A DNA stretch of 64,000 nucleotides from Actinoplanes sp. L3-i22 (GTDB taxonomy: Bacteria; Actinomycetota; Actinomycetes; Mycobacteriales; Micromonosporaceae). A program made the position numbers and the translations under genes. The notes under the pieces were generated by a model that did no database searches, was not told where the DNA came from, and saw only the letters and a program-made list of their open reading frames with translations. The stretch's first letter is position 1. The number at the start of each line of letters is the position of its first letter. The stretch covers positions 10,467,501 to 10,531,500 of the forward strand of contig NZ_AP024745.1 in NCBI RefSeq assembly GCF_019704555.1, given 5' to 3'. Shown here in pieces: positions 26,425-34,865 of this stretch.

Positions 26425-27471
26425 CTACCCCGAGGTAGCGGGAGTCTCCTCGCCGACCGGCTGACCCGCGGCCGGCAGCGTGACGCTGACCAGCGCGCCG
26501 TCGCGCTCCATCGGCCCGTGGCCCAGCCGGCGCAGGGTCCGCAGCATCGCCACGTTGTCCGCACCGGTGTGCGCGACCAGCGCGGCGAACCCGGCCCGCT
26601 CGGCGTGCGCGCGCAGCCGCCGGAGCAGCGCGGTGCCCAGACCGCGGCGCTGCCAGTCGTCCTCCACCAGGACCGCGATCTCGCCCAGGTCACCCTCGGC
26701 GAGCAGGCTGGCCATCGCCACCACCCGGCCGCCGGGCGCGACCGCGAGCAGGGTCACCCCGCCGGCCGGCTCCAGCAGACGGCGCAGCCGGGCCTCGGTG
26801 GGCGACCCGCCGGCCAGATAGCGCCGCCGCAGGGTGCCGGCGGACGAGTGGTCGTGCAGCTCACGAACGGCGGCCAGATCCTCCGCGCCGGCCGGGCGCA
26901 GGATCACCTCGGCGCCGTCCGGAACCATGAACGTGACGGTCTCGCGCTGCCGCCGGGTCACCGTGGCGGCCAGCTCGACCAGGGCCTGGGCCCGCGCATA
27001 CTCCGCCGGGGTGAACGCGGGCAGCGCCCGGAGCACCTCGTAGGACCCGCCGGCCGGATCGGCCAGCGTCATCCGCCCGCCGTGGACGCCGGGCTGGTCG
27101 AACGCCGGGTGCGGACGCCACCGCACGTCGGTCGCGTCGAGCAGGGCGACCAGCGACTCGCCGAGCGCGTCCGGCTCGTGCACCAGCCGGCCGGCCAGGG
27201 CCAGCGCGCGGGTGGGCTGGTCGGCCAGGCCCTGCGCCTCGGCACGGGCGACGAACACGTCCCGCCCGCGGCCCTTGGCCACCGCGGCCAGCAGGTCGGG
27301 CTCGGTCATCCGGTCCGGAGCGTCGACCAGGAAGTCGTCGACCGCGCCGCCCTCGGTGGTGTGCACCTGGACGGCAAGGATGTTGACCGATTTCAGGGCG
27401 AGACTCGCGGTCAGCACAGAGAGGTAACCGGGTCGGTCGTCGACCGTGGCCCGGATCCGCCACAACGCCAT
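26425..27471 (-). CDS. ACT domain - GNAT acetyltransferase fusion
   Basis: The 348-residue product starts with an ACT-type domain (WRIRATVDDRPGYLSVLTASLA, about 1-75). A linker region follows, then a GNAT domain (about 190-335) with the acetyl-CoA loop WQRRGLGTALL. ACT domains bind amino acids, so the acetyltransferase may be ligand-controlled. The ATG at 27471 has AAAGGAG 8 nt upstream; the GTG at 27480 overlaps that site. Its target is unknown. Confidence 0.8.
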   Translation of the reverse strand: MALWRIRATVDDRPGYLSVLTASLALKSVNILAVQVHTTEGGAVDDFLVDAPDRMTEPDLLAAVAKGRGRDVFVARAEAQGLADQPTRALALAGRLVHEPDALGESLVALLDATDVRWRPHPAFDQPGVHGGRMTLADPAGGSYEVLRALPAFTPAEYARAQALVELAATVTRRQRETVTFMVPDGAEVILRPAGAEDLAAVRELHDHSSAGTLRRRYLAGGSPTEARLRRLLEPAGGVTLLAVAPGGRVVAMASLLAEGDLGEIAVLVEDDWQRRGLGTALLRRLRAHAERAGFAALVAHTGADNVAMLRTLRRLGHGPMERDGALVSVTLPAAGQPVGEETPATSG

Positions 27472-27585
27472 GCGGGGCACTCCTTTCGCTCTGCCTCCAG
27501 AGTGCCCCGGCGTTGTTGCCGTCTTATTGCCTTCAGCAGCGATTTCGTCGTTAAGACGATCACATCCGGCCGATGGGTCAGGCGG

Positions 27586-28296
27586 TCACACCTGGGCCGT
27601 GGTGGCCGGCGTCACCGAGTCCAGCCGGTCGCCCAGGATCACCGCGGCGGCCCGCACCAGCTGGGCCACCCGATCGACCTCGGTCACGTGGAACGCAGCG
27701 GCCGCCAGGTCGTCCTCGTCGGTCCGGGCGACCAGCAGGACCAGTCCGCCGCGGCCGAACGGGGCGACCGCGTACCGCGCGCCGCCCGGCTCGGCGAACG
27801 GGCGGGCCCGCAGCGGGGTGACCTCGGGCAGGTGCAGCGGGGACGGGGCGCGCCAGCTCGCGTACGCCACCCGGGGCTCGTGGTTGATGCCGTTGGCGCC
27901 ACTGCGCGCGGCCCAGTCGGCCGGGACCATCGCGGCGGCGGCCCAGTCCGCGGCGAGCAGCCCGGGCATCGCGTCGACCAGGGTGGCCAGGCCGTCCGCC
28001 GGGTTCGCCGCGACCTGGGCGAGCAGCTCGGCGTCGTGGCCCCCGCTGACCGGGGCGCCGATCGCCTTCCACACGCCGTCGACCTGGACCCCGGGGATCG
28101 CGGCCAGACCGGCGAGGAGTCGCTCCACGCGGGCCGCACCTGGCCAGACGACGGTGAAGTCGTCGACGGCCCGGCCGCCGAGTCGCTCCAGCACCACGAC
28201 CTGGACGATGTCCGCGCCGGCGACACCCAGGGTGCGCGCGACCTGGCCGAGAGCGCCGGGACGGTCCGGCAGGGTGACTCGAACCCGCAGCAACAT
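27586..28296 (-). CDS. ACT-domain amino-acid-binding protein
   Basis: A 236-residue protein whose first 75 residues are an ACT domain (VRVTLPDRPGALGQVARTLG). The rest looks GAF-like but is not assigned. GGAGGAG precedes the ATG by 5 nt, which excludes the longer upstream frame. It lies about 115 bp upstream of the ACT-GNAT gene on the same strand. Confidence 0.75.
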   Translation of the reverse strand: MLLRVRVTLPDRPGALGQVARTLGVAGADIVQVVVLERLGGRAVDDFTVVWPGAARVERLLAGLAAIPGVQVDGVWKAIGAPVSGGHDAELLAQVAANPADGLATLVDAMPGLLAADWAAAAMVPADWAARSGANGINHEPRVAYASWRAPSPLHLPEVTPLRARPFAEPGGARYAVAPFGRGGLVLLVARTDEDDLAAAAFHVTEVDRVAQLVRAAAVILGDRLDSVTPATTAQV

Positions 28297-28492
28297 GTAA
28301 CTCCTCCCGTCGCGGACGCCCGGTGACGCCGTCCTGATGACAAGCCTGCCCACCCGGCGTTTCGGACCGATTGCACAGCCGTGTCCCGGCCGTCAAGCCG
28401 GGTGGGATATGCCAGATTTCACAACTCAGGGTAGGGAGGTTCGGGTCCGGCCTGCCTACCGGCTGTCGCCTCTCCGACAGTCCGGGGACCAC

Positions 28493-28498
28493 TAAAAT
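28493..28498 (+). promoter_or_regulatory. -10 box of a leaderless transcript
   Basis: TAAAAT at 28493-28498 is the clearest -10 in this part of the window. The ATG of the Cys-rich mini-gene follows after 7 nt, so transcript and reading frame probably start together. No convincing -35 was found. Confidence 0.5.
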
Positions 28499-28505
28499 TC
28501 ACCGC

Positions 28506-28625
28506 ATGATTTGCGAGGCTTGCCGGGAACGGCAGCACGGGGACTGCAAGGGCGGCTCGTGGTGCGACTGTCAGCACCGGGAGCCCGCCCCGGTCCCGCC
28601 GGTGACCGGTCCGCCCGGCCCATGA
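28506..28625 (+). CDS. Cys-rich 39-residue protein
   Basis: The frame reads MICEACRERQHGDCKGGSWC and then DCQH with a Pro-rich tail. It has two Cys pairs plus His, which suggests a single zinc knuckle. It follows a good -10 box and its stop overlaps the next start by ATGA. Both facts support a real gene. Its function is unknown. Confidence 0.7.
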   Translation: MICEACRERQHGDCKGGSWCDCQHREPAPVPPVTGPPGP

Positions 28626-29323
28626 GCGGGCTCCCTTCCGGCCAGGACGAGCTGGTCGCCCGCTATCCGCGGCTCGACCGGCCCACCCTGCGGGTGAACT
28701 TCATCGCCAGCGCGGACGGCGCGGTCACCGTCGACGGCCTCTCCGCCGGGCTGCAGGGCCCGGGCGACAAGGAGGTCTTCGACACCCTGCGGATGGTCTG
28801 CGACGCGCTGATCGTGGCGGCCGGCACGGTCCGCGCCGAGCGGTACGACGCGCTGCGCCTCACCCCGGCGGCCCGGGCCTGGCGGGTGGCGCACGGCCTG
28901 CCCGAGTTCCCGCTGATGGTGATCGTCTCCGGCTCCCTGGACCTGGACCCGGCCCAGTTGATCTTCTCGGACGCGCCGGTCCGGCCGATCGTGCTGACCC
29001 ACCGCGCCGCGCCCGACGCGCCGATCCGCGCGGTCACCGAGGTGATCACGGTCGGTGACGAGCAGGTCGACCTGGCGGCCGGGGTGGCGGCGCTGCACGC
29101 GCGCGGCGCCGGCCAGCTGCTCTGCGAGGGCGGTCCGGGCCTGCTGGGCTCGATGATCGCCGCGGATCTGGTCGACGAGCTCTGCCTCACGGTCGCGCCG
29201 CTGCTGGCCGGCGGCGAGGCGGGCCGGATCGCGCACGGACCGGCCACGCCGGCCCGGCGGATGGCGCTGCGGCACGCGCTCACCCGTGAGGACATGCTGT
29301 TCCTCCGCTACGGCCGGCCATAG
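28622..29323 (+). CDS. Pyrimidine reductase / RibD C-terminal-like protein
   Basis: A 233-residue protein of the dihydrofolate-reductase-like RibD_C family: VNFIASADGAVT, a VAAGTVRAERY strand-loop and a GGPGLLGSM nucleotide-binding motif. It reduces a ribosylamino-pyrimidine or similar substrate with NADPH. It lacks the deaminase half of classical RibD. It is translationally coupled to the Cys-rich mini-gene by a 4-nt overlap. Confidence 0.82.
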   Translation: MSGLPSGQDELVARYPRLDRPTLRVNFIASADGAVTVDGLSAGLQGPGDKEVFDTLRMVCDALIVAAGTVRAERYDALRLTPAARAWRVAHGLPEFPLMVIVSGSLDLDPAQLIFSDAPVRPIVLTHRAAPDAPIRAVTEVITVGDEQVDLAAGVAALHARGAGQLLCEGGPGLLGSMIAADLVDELCLTVAPLLAGGEAGRIAHGPATPARRMALRHALTREDMLFLRYGRP

Positions 29324-29371
29324 ATTGGCGCGCGCGCCTTCCGGCCTCGATCAAGATCTTGTGCATAACTC

Positions 29372-29400
29372 TGTGGATGAGCACCAGAAGTTGTGGAAAA
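29372..29400. promoter_or_regulatory. Two DnaA-box-like sites before the herA operon
   Basis: TGTGGATGA (29372-29380) and TGTGGAAAA (29392-29400), 20 bp apart and in the same orientation, fit the reverse form of the actinobacterial DnaA-box consensus. They lie 50-80 bp upstream of the herA-like start. Chance occurrence is possible. Confidence 0.35.
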
Positions 29401-29450
29401 CCCGAAAGGCTGAAGATCCCGTGGGGATTTTGTCGTACCTCTGAGGCACC

Positions 29451-31196
29451 ATGATCGGCGTGTCTGACGAAACTTCCCCCGTCGGGCGGGTGCTTGGCAC
29501 CGCCGACGCGACCCCGCTCCAGTTCTGGACGGCCGTCGCCCCCGGCAGTTACCTGCAGCTCGACGACGTCGTGACCACGAAGCGTGACCTTCCGGACCGC
29601 GAGTCGGTGACGATCTCCGGCGTGGTCACCCAGGTGCGGGCACGGCACGAGGGCGCCCAGTTCGACTCGGACGTGTTCGCCATCGCCGACGGCACGCTGC
29701 CGGCCATGGTGCAGGAGGCCGCCGAGATCACCACCACCCGCGTCGACCCGGAGCTCTACGTCCCACCGGCGCCCGGCGCGGTCGTGCACCGGGCCTCCGG
29801 CGAGGCCCGGGACGCCGCGCTGCACTTCGACCGGATGGAGCGGCGGGTCCCGATGGGCACCGGCCGCGACGGCGTCCCGGTCTTCCTGAACGCGGACTTC
29901 CTGGACGGCACCCGCGGCGCGCACGTCTCGATCTCCGGCATCTCCGGCGTCGCGACCAAGACCAGCTTCGCGACGTTCCTGCTCTACTCGGTGTTCCGCT
30001 CCGGCCAGCTGGGCGCCGACGGGGCGAACGCCCGCGCCCTGATCTTCAACGTCAAGGGTGAGGACCTGCTCTTCCTGGACCACCCGAACACCAAGCTGGA
30101 CGACAAGACCCGGTCCTACTACAAGCTGCTCGACCTGCCGGACAGCCCGTTCACCGACGTCCGGGTCTACGCGCCGCCCCGCGCCGGTGACCCGTCCGGC
30201 GCCCCCGACGTGAGCGGCCGGCTGACCGGCGTCGACTCGTTCTACTGGACGCTCGACGAGTTCTGCTCGGCCAAGCTGCTGCCGTACGTGTTCGCCGACG
30301 CCGACGACGAGCGCCAGCAGTACACGATGGTGGTCCACTCGGTCACCGCCCACCTGCATCGGTACGCGGTGCCCGCCGAGGGCGGGATCAGCATCGACGG
30401 CAAGCGGATCGGCTCCTACGGCGACCTGGTCGACCACATCGTCGAGCAGCTCACCGACGACGAGACCCGGTCGATCTGGGCCGGCAGCGCGATCAACATG
30501 GGCACCGTCAACGCGTTCGCCCGCCGGATGATCGGCAGCAAGCGGGACCTGTCCCGGCTGATCCGGGGCGACCTGGCGCAGCGCCGCCCGCACCAGATCA
30601 AGACCGCGGACAGCGCCCAGGTCACCGTCGTCGACCTGCACAACCTGCCGGACCGCGCGCAGCGCTTCGTGGTCGGCGTGACGCTGAAGAGCGAGTTCGA
30701 GGAGAAGGAGAAGTCCGGCACCGGCCGCCCGCTGCTCTTCGTGGTCCTCGACGAGCTGAACAAGTACGCGCCCCGCGAGGGCACCTCCCCGATCAAGGAG
30801 GTGCTGCTGGACATCGCCGAGCGCGGCCGCTCGCTGGGCGTGATCCTGATCGGCGCGCAGCAGACCGCCAGCGAGGTGGAGCGGCGGATCGTGACCAACT
30901 CGGCGATCCGGGTGGTCGGCCGGCTCGACCCGGCCGAGGCGTCCCGGCCGGAATACGGTTTCCTCCCGCCGGCGATGCGTCAGCGCGCGCTGCTGGCCCG
31001 CCCCGGCACGATGTTCGTCAACCAGCCGGACATCCCGGTCCCGCTCTGCGTGGAGTTCCCGTTCCCGGCCTGGGCCACCCGCAAGTCGGAGTCCGGTCCC
31101 CCGCCGGCCGAGACGCAGCGCTCGATAGTCCAGGGCGCCGACCCGTTCGCCGTCATCGGCGGGCGCGCCGGTGGCGACGACGACATTCCGTTCTAG
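29451..31196 (+). CDS. herA: HerA-like DNA translocase ATPase
   Basis: A 581-residue ATPase of the HerA/FtsK class. The first 140 residues are beta-rich, like the HAS barrel of HerA. The P-loop reads GISGVATKTS (residues 163-172), which has Thr where Gly normally precedes the Lys and one extra residue. Walker B is VVLDELNKYAP, with IGAQQT as the sensor. HerA pumps DNA for the NurA nuclease. The gene heads an operon with sbcD, sbcC and a nurA-like gene, the archaeal HerA-NurA-Mre11-Rad50 set. The altered P-loop may be normal in actinobacterial members. Confidence 0.8.
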   Translation: MIGVSDETSPVGRVLGTADATPLQFWTAVAPGSYLQLDDVVTTKRDLPDRESVTISGVVTQVRARHEGAQFDSDVFAIADGTLPAMVQEAAEITTTRVDPELYVPPAPGAVVHRASGEARDAALHFDRMERRVPMGTGRDGVPVFLNADFLDGTRGAHVSISGISGVATKTSFATFLLYSVFRSGQLGADGANARALIFNVKGEDLLFLDHPNTKLDDKTRSYYKLLDLPDSPFTDVRVYAPPRAGDPSGAPDVSGRLTGVDSFYWTLDEFCSAKLLPYVFADADDERQQYTMVVHSVTAHLHRYAVPAEGGISIDGKRIGSYGDLVDHIVEQLTDDETRSIWAGSAINMGTVNAFARRMIGSKRDLSRLIRGDLAQRRPHQIKTADSAQVTVVDLHNLPDRAQRFVVGVTLKSEFEEKEKSGTGRPLLFVVLDELNKYAPREGTSPIKEVLLDIAERGRSLGVILIGAQQTASEVERRIVTNSAIRVVGRLDPAEASRPEYGFLPPAMRQRALLARPGTMFVNQPDIPVPLCVEFPFPAWATRKSESGPPPAETQRSIVQGADPFAVIGGRAGGDDDIPF

Positions 31197-31218
31197 GGCC
31201 TGAGGCTAAGGTTTCGCG

Positions 31219-32370
31219 ATGCGCATCCTGCACACCTCCGATTGGCACGTCGGCAAGGTTCTCAAGGGCCGCGACCGGCGCGAGGAGCACACCAAGGTGC
31301 TCGCCCAGGTGATCGAGATCGCCCGGGCGGAGCAGCCCGACCTGGTCATCGTCGCCGGTGACCTCTACGACACCGCGGCGCCCACCGCCGAGGCGACCCG
31401 CCTGGTGACGCGAGCGCTCACCGCGCTGCGCAACACCGGCGCCCGGGTGGTGGCGATCGGCGGCAACCACGACAACGGGCAGGCGCTGGACGCGCTCCGG
31501 CCCTGGGCCGACGCCGCCGGCATCGAGTTGCGCGGCTCGGTCCGGGACAACCTCGGCGATCTGCTGATCGAGGGGACCACCGGCGATGGCGAGCGGTGGC
31601 GGCTCGTCGCCCTGCCGTTCCTCTCCCAGCGCTACGCCGTCCGGGCCGCGGAGATGTACAACCTCACCGAAGCCGAAGCGAATCAGACCTATGCCGACCT
31701 GATCGCGCGCCTGATCGGCAAGCTCAGCGAGTCGTTCGCCGAGCCCGGCGCGGTCAACCTGATCACCTCGCACCTGACCATGGTCGGGGCGAGCACCGGC
31801 GGCGGCGAGCGCGAGGCGCACACGATCATGGGCTACGCCGTGCCCTCCACGGTGTTCCCGCAGCACACGCACTACGTCGCGCTCGGCCACCTGCACCGCG
31901 CGCAGCGGGTGCTCGGCCCCTGCCCGGTGCGGTACAGCGGCAGCCCGCTCGCCATCGACTTCGGCGAGGAGGAGAACGTCTGCTCGGTGGCGATCGTCGA
32001 CGTGGGCGTGGACAAGGCCGCGCAGACCCGGGACGTGCCGGTCACCTCGGCGCTGACCCTGCGCACGGTCAGAGGAACCTTGGAACAGCTCGCCACGGTG
32101 AACCTTCCGGAGGCCTGGCTGCGTGTCCTGGTGCGCGAGGTACCCCGCCCCGGCCTGCGCGAGGACGTGCAGGAGATGCTGCCGAACGCCCTGGAGGTCC
32201 GCATCGACCCCGACATGCTGCCCGATCGCACGGCGGCCCGGGCCGCGCAGCGCGCCGGCCGCTCCCCGCGTGAGCTCTTCGGTGACTACCTGGACAGTCG
32301 CGGCAACGCCGAGGAGGGCGTCCGCGAGCTCTTCGACCAGCTGTACGACGAGGTGAGCAGCACTCAATGA
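31219..32370 (+). CDS. sbcD: Mre11/SbcD-type nuclease
   Basis: A 383-residue calcineurin-like phosphoesterase with all metal motifs: SDWH (Asp8, His10), GDLYD (Asp48), GGNHD and GHLH. It is the nuclease half of SbcCD/Mre11-Rad50 and cuts hairpins and blocked DNA ends. It begins 22 nt after the herA stop with its own TAAGGT box at 31207-31212, so internal initiation is possible. Its last codon overlaps sbcC. Confidence 0.93.
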   Translation: MRILHTSDWHVGKVLKGRDRREEHTKVLAQVIEIARAEQPDLVIVAGDLYDTAAPTAEATRLVTRALTALRNTGARVVAIGGNHDNGQALDALRPWADAAGIELRGSVRDNLGDLLIEGTTGDGERWRLVALPFLSQRYAVRAAEMYNLTEAEANQTYADLIARLIGKLSESFAEPGAVNLITSHLTMVGASTGGGEREAHTIMGYAVPSTVFPQHTHYVALGHLHRAQRVLGPCPVRYSGSPLAIDFGEEENVCSVAIVDVGVDKAAQTRDVPVTSALTLRTVRGTLEQLATVNLPEAWLRVLVREVPRPGLREDVQEMLPNALEVRIDPDMLPDRTAARAAQRAGRSPRELFGDYLDSRGNAEEGVRELFDQLYDEVSSTQ

Positions 32371-34865
32371 GGCCCATTCGCCTGGACATGTCCGGCTTCA
32401 CGGTGTTCCGCGACGAGACCACCGTGGACTTCAGCGACGCCGACTACTTCGCGCTGGTCGGCCCGACCGGCTCGGGCAAGTCGACGGTGCTGGACGCGAT
32501 CTGTTTCGTCCTCTACGGCCAGGTCCCGCGCTGGGGCGGCGCCCGGGGCATCGGCAACGCGCTCGCCCCGTCCGCCGTCGAGGCCCGGGTCCGCCTGGTC
32601 TTCGAGTCCGCCGGCGATCGGTACGTGGCGACCCGGGTGGTCCGGCGGGACGGCCGGGGCAACGTCAAGACCTCCGGCGCCGGCCTGCAGCTGATGCCGG
32701 CCGGCTTCGACGTGAGCAAGCTGGACACCGGGATGGACCTGGCGGATCTCGGTGAGGTCCTGGCCGGCGTCCCGGCCGAGATGGACGACGCGGTGCTGCA
32801 CGCGGTCGGCCTGCCCTACGAGCAGTTCACCAGCTGCGTGGTGCTGCCGCAGGGGCAGTTCGCCGACTTCCTGCACGCCAAGCCGGCCACCCGCCAGCAG
32901 ATCCTGATCAACCTGCTGGGCCTGCAGCTCTACGAGAAGGTGCAGGTCCGGGCGGCCGAGCGGGGCAAGGCCGCGGAGGCCAAGCTGAGCGTGGTCGACC
33001 AGTCGCTGACCGCGCTGGAGGACGCCACCGAGGAGGCGGTCGAGGAAGCGGCCGGCCGCCTGGCGCGGATGCGGGAGCTGACCGCCGCGGTCGAGACGGC
33101 GATGCCGGGCCTGCGGTCCGCCCGGGCCGCCGAGGAGGCCGCTCGGGGGACCCGCGACACCCTCGACTCGGAGCTCGCCCAGCTCTCCGCCGTCCGTACC
33201 CCCAAGGGTCTTGACGAAGCGACCGGAGCGATCACCGCAGCCCGCGACGCCGCCGCGAAGGCGGCGGAAGCGGTGCACGAGGCCGAGGAGGCCGAGGAGA
33301 AGGTCCGCGGCGAGCTGACCGCGGCCGGCGACGCCGGGTCGCTGCGCCTGGCGCTGGACCGGCACACCGAGCTGGACCGCCTGGTCGAGCAGGAGGCGTG
33401 GTTCGCCGGCAAGGTCTCGGTCGCCGAGGTGGAGTGCCGGGACGCGCGGGCCTCCGCCGACCTGGCCGAGTCCGAGCACATCGGCGCCCAGCAGCTGTTG
33501 GAACAGGCCCGGCAGGACTATCGGGACGCCCAGCAGCGGGATCGCGCCACCGCGCTGCGCGGGCACCTGACCGCCGGGGACAACTGCCCGGTCTGCGAGC
33601 AGCCGGTCGCGGTGGTGCCGGAGGTGCCGCGGGAGTCCTCGGTGCGGCTCGCCGAGGCGGCCGGCGGCGCCGCGCGGGAGGCCGCCGAGCAGGCGACGGC
33701 CCGCTGGCAGCAGCGCGACGCGGTGGCCCGCAACCTGGAGAGCGACCTCGAACGCAAGCGCGGGCAGTACGAGCACCACCTGTCCCGCCTCGCCGAGGTC
33801 CGCAAGACCGTGCAGGGGCTGCCCGCGGCCGAGGCGATCCAGCAGCGGCTCGCCGAGTTCGGCCGCCTGCAGGGCCGGTTGGAGGACGCGACCGGCACGG
33901 TCCGCGCGGCGCGCGACTCGCTGCGCTCCGCGCAGGCTTCGGTCCGGGCCGCGGAGGACCAGCAGCGTTCCGCATGGCTGAAATTCGATTCGGTACGGGA
34001 CGGGCTCGCCCGTTTCGCCCCGCCGCCCGCCGACCGCGACGACCTGGCCGTCGCGTGGCAGACGCTGGTCGGGTGGGCCCGCGGCGAGCACGGCGACCGC
34101 TCGTCCCGGCGGGACCGGGCGGAGGCCGCCGTGCGCGCCGCCGAGGAGTCCACGACCGGGGCGCACGCCGCGATCGTCGCGCTGTTCACCGACGCCGGGG
34201 TGGCCCCGCCCACCGCCACCCCGCAGGACGCCGAGGCCACCCTGATCCGGGCGGCCGCAGTCACCGCGGAACGCGCCGAGGCCGCCTGGAAACGGCTCGC
34301 CGAGCGGCTCGAACAGGCCCGCGAGCAGCAGGAACAACGATTGGTCCTGCAGCTGGAGGGCCGGGTCGCCAAGTCCCTCTCCGGTCACCTGCGGGCCAAC
34401 AACTTCGAGCGCTGGCTGCTCGAGGAGGCGCTGGACATGCTGGTCGACGGCGCGTCCCGGATCCTGCGCGAGCTCACCGGCGGGCAGTACGAACTGATGC
34501 ACGACAAGGGCGAGTTCTACGTGATCGACCACCACGACGCCGGGCTGCGGCGCGGGGTGCGGACGCTCTCCGGCGGCGAGACGTTCCAGGCGTCGCTGGC
34601 GCTCGCCCTGGCCCTCTCCGAGCAGCTCGCCGGAATGAGCACCACGGCGGCCAGCCTGGAGTCGATCGTGCTGGACGAGGGCTTCGGCACCCTGGACGCG
34701 GCGACCCTCGACGTGGTCGCCGCCACGCTGGAGAACCTGGCCGCCCGCGGCGACCGGATGGTCGGGCTGGTCACCCACGTGCACTCGCTCGCCGAGCGGG
34801 TGCCGGTCCGGTTCGAGGTGCACAAGGACGCGCGGACCGCGTACGTGGAGAGGGTCGGCCTGTGA
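32367..34865 (+). CDS. sbcC: Rad50/SbcC-type SMC ATPase
   Basis: An 832-residue SMC-like ATPase with an N-terminal Walker A (GPTGSGKST, about residue 31), two long coiled-coil arms, a zinc hook NCPVC with Cys407 and Cys410, then the LSGGETFQ signature and VLDEGFGTLD Walker B. It clamps DNA ends for SbcD. Starts and stops overlap on both sides (ATGA with sbcD, GTGA with the NurA-like gene), so subunit synthesis is coupled. Confidence 0.94.
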   Translation: MRPIRLDMSGFTVFRDETTVDFSDADYFALVGPTGSGKSTVLDAICFVLYGQVPRWGGARGIGNALAPSAVEARVRLVFESAGDRYVATRVVRRDGRGNVKTSGAGLQLMPAGFDVSKLDTGMDLADLGEVLAGVPAEMDDAVLHAVGLPYEQFTSCVVLPQGQFADFLHAKPATRQQILINLLGLQLYEKVQVRAAERGKAAEAKLSVVDQSLTALEDATEEAVEEAAGRLARMRELTAAVETAMPGLRSARAAEEAARGTRDTLDSELAQLSAVRTPKGLDEATGAITAARDAAAKAAEAVHEAEEAEEKVRGELTAAGDAGSLRLALDRHTELDRLVEQEAWFAGKVSVAEVECRDARASADLAESEHIGAQQLLEQARQDYRDAQQRDRATALRGHLTAGDNCPVCEQPVAVVPEVPRESSVRLAEAAGGAAREAAEQATARWQQRDAVARNLESDLERKRGQYEHHLSRLAEVRKTVQGLPAAEAIQQRLAEFGRLQGRLEDATGTVRAARDSLRSAQASVRAAEDQQRSAWLKFDSVRDGLARFAPPPADRDDLAVAWQTLVGWARGEHGDRSSRRDRAEAAVRAAEESTTGAHAAIVALFTDAGVAPPTATPQDAEATLIRAAAVTAERAEAAWKRLAERLEQAREQQEQRLVLQLEGRVAKSLSGHLRANNFERWLLEEALDMLVDGASRILRELTGGQYELMHDKGEFYVIDHHDAGLRRGVRTLSGGETFQASLALALALSEQLAGMSTTAASLESIVLDEGFGTLDAATLDVVAATLENLAARGDRMVGLVTHVHSLAERVPVRFEVHKDARTAYVERVGL

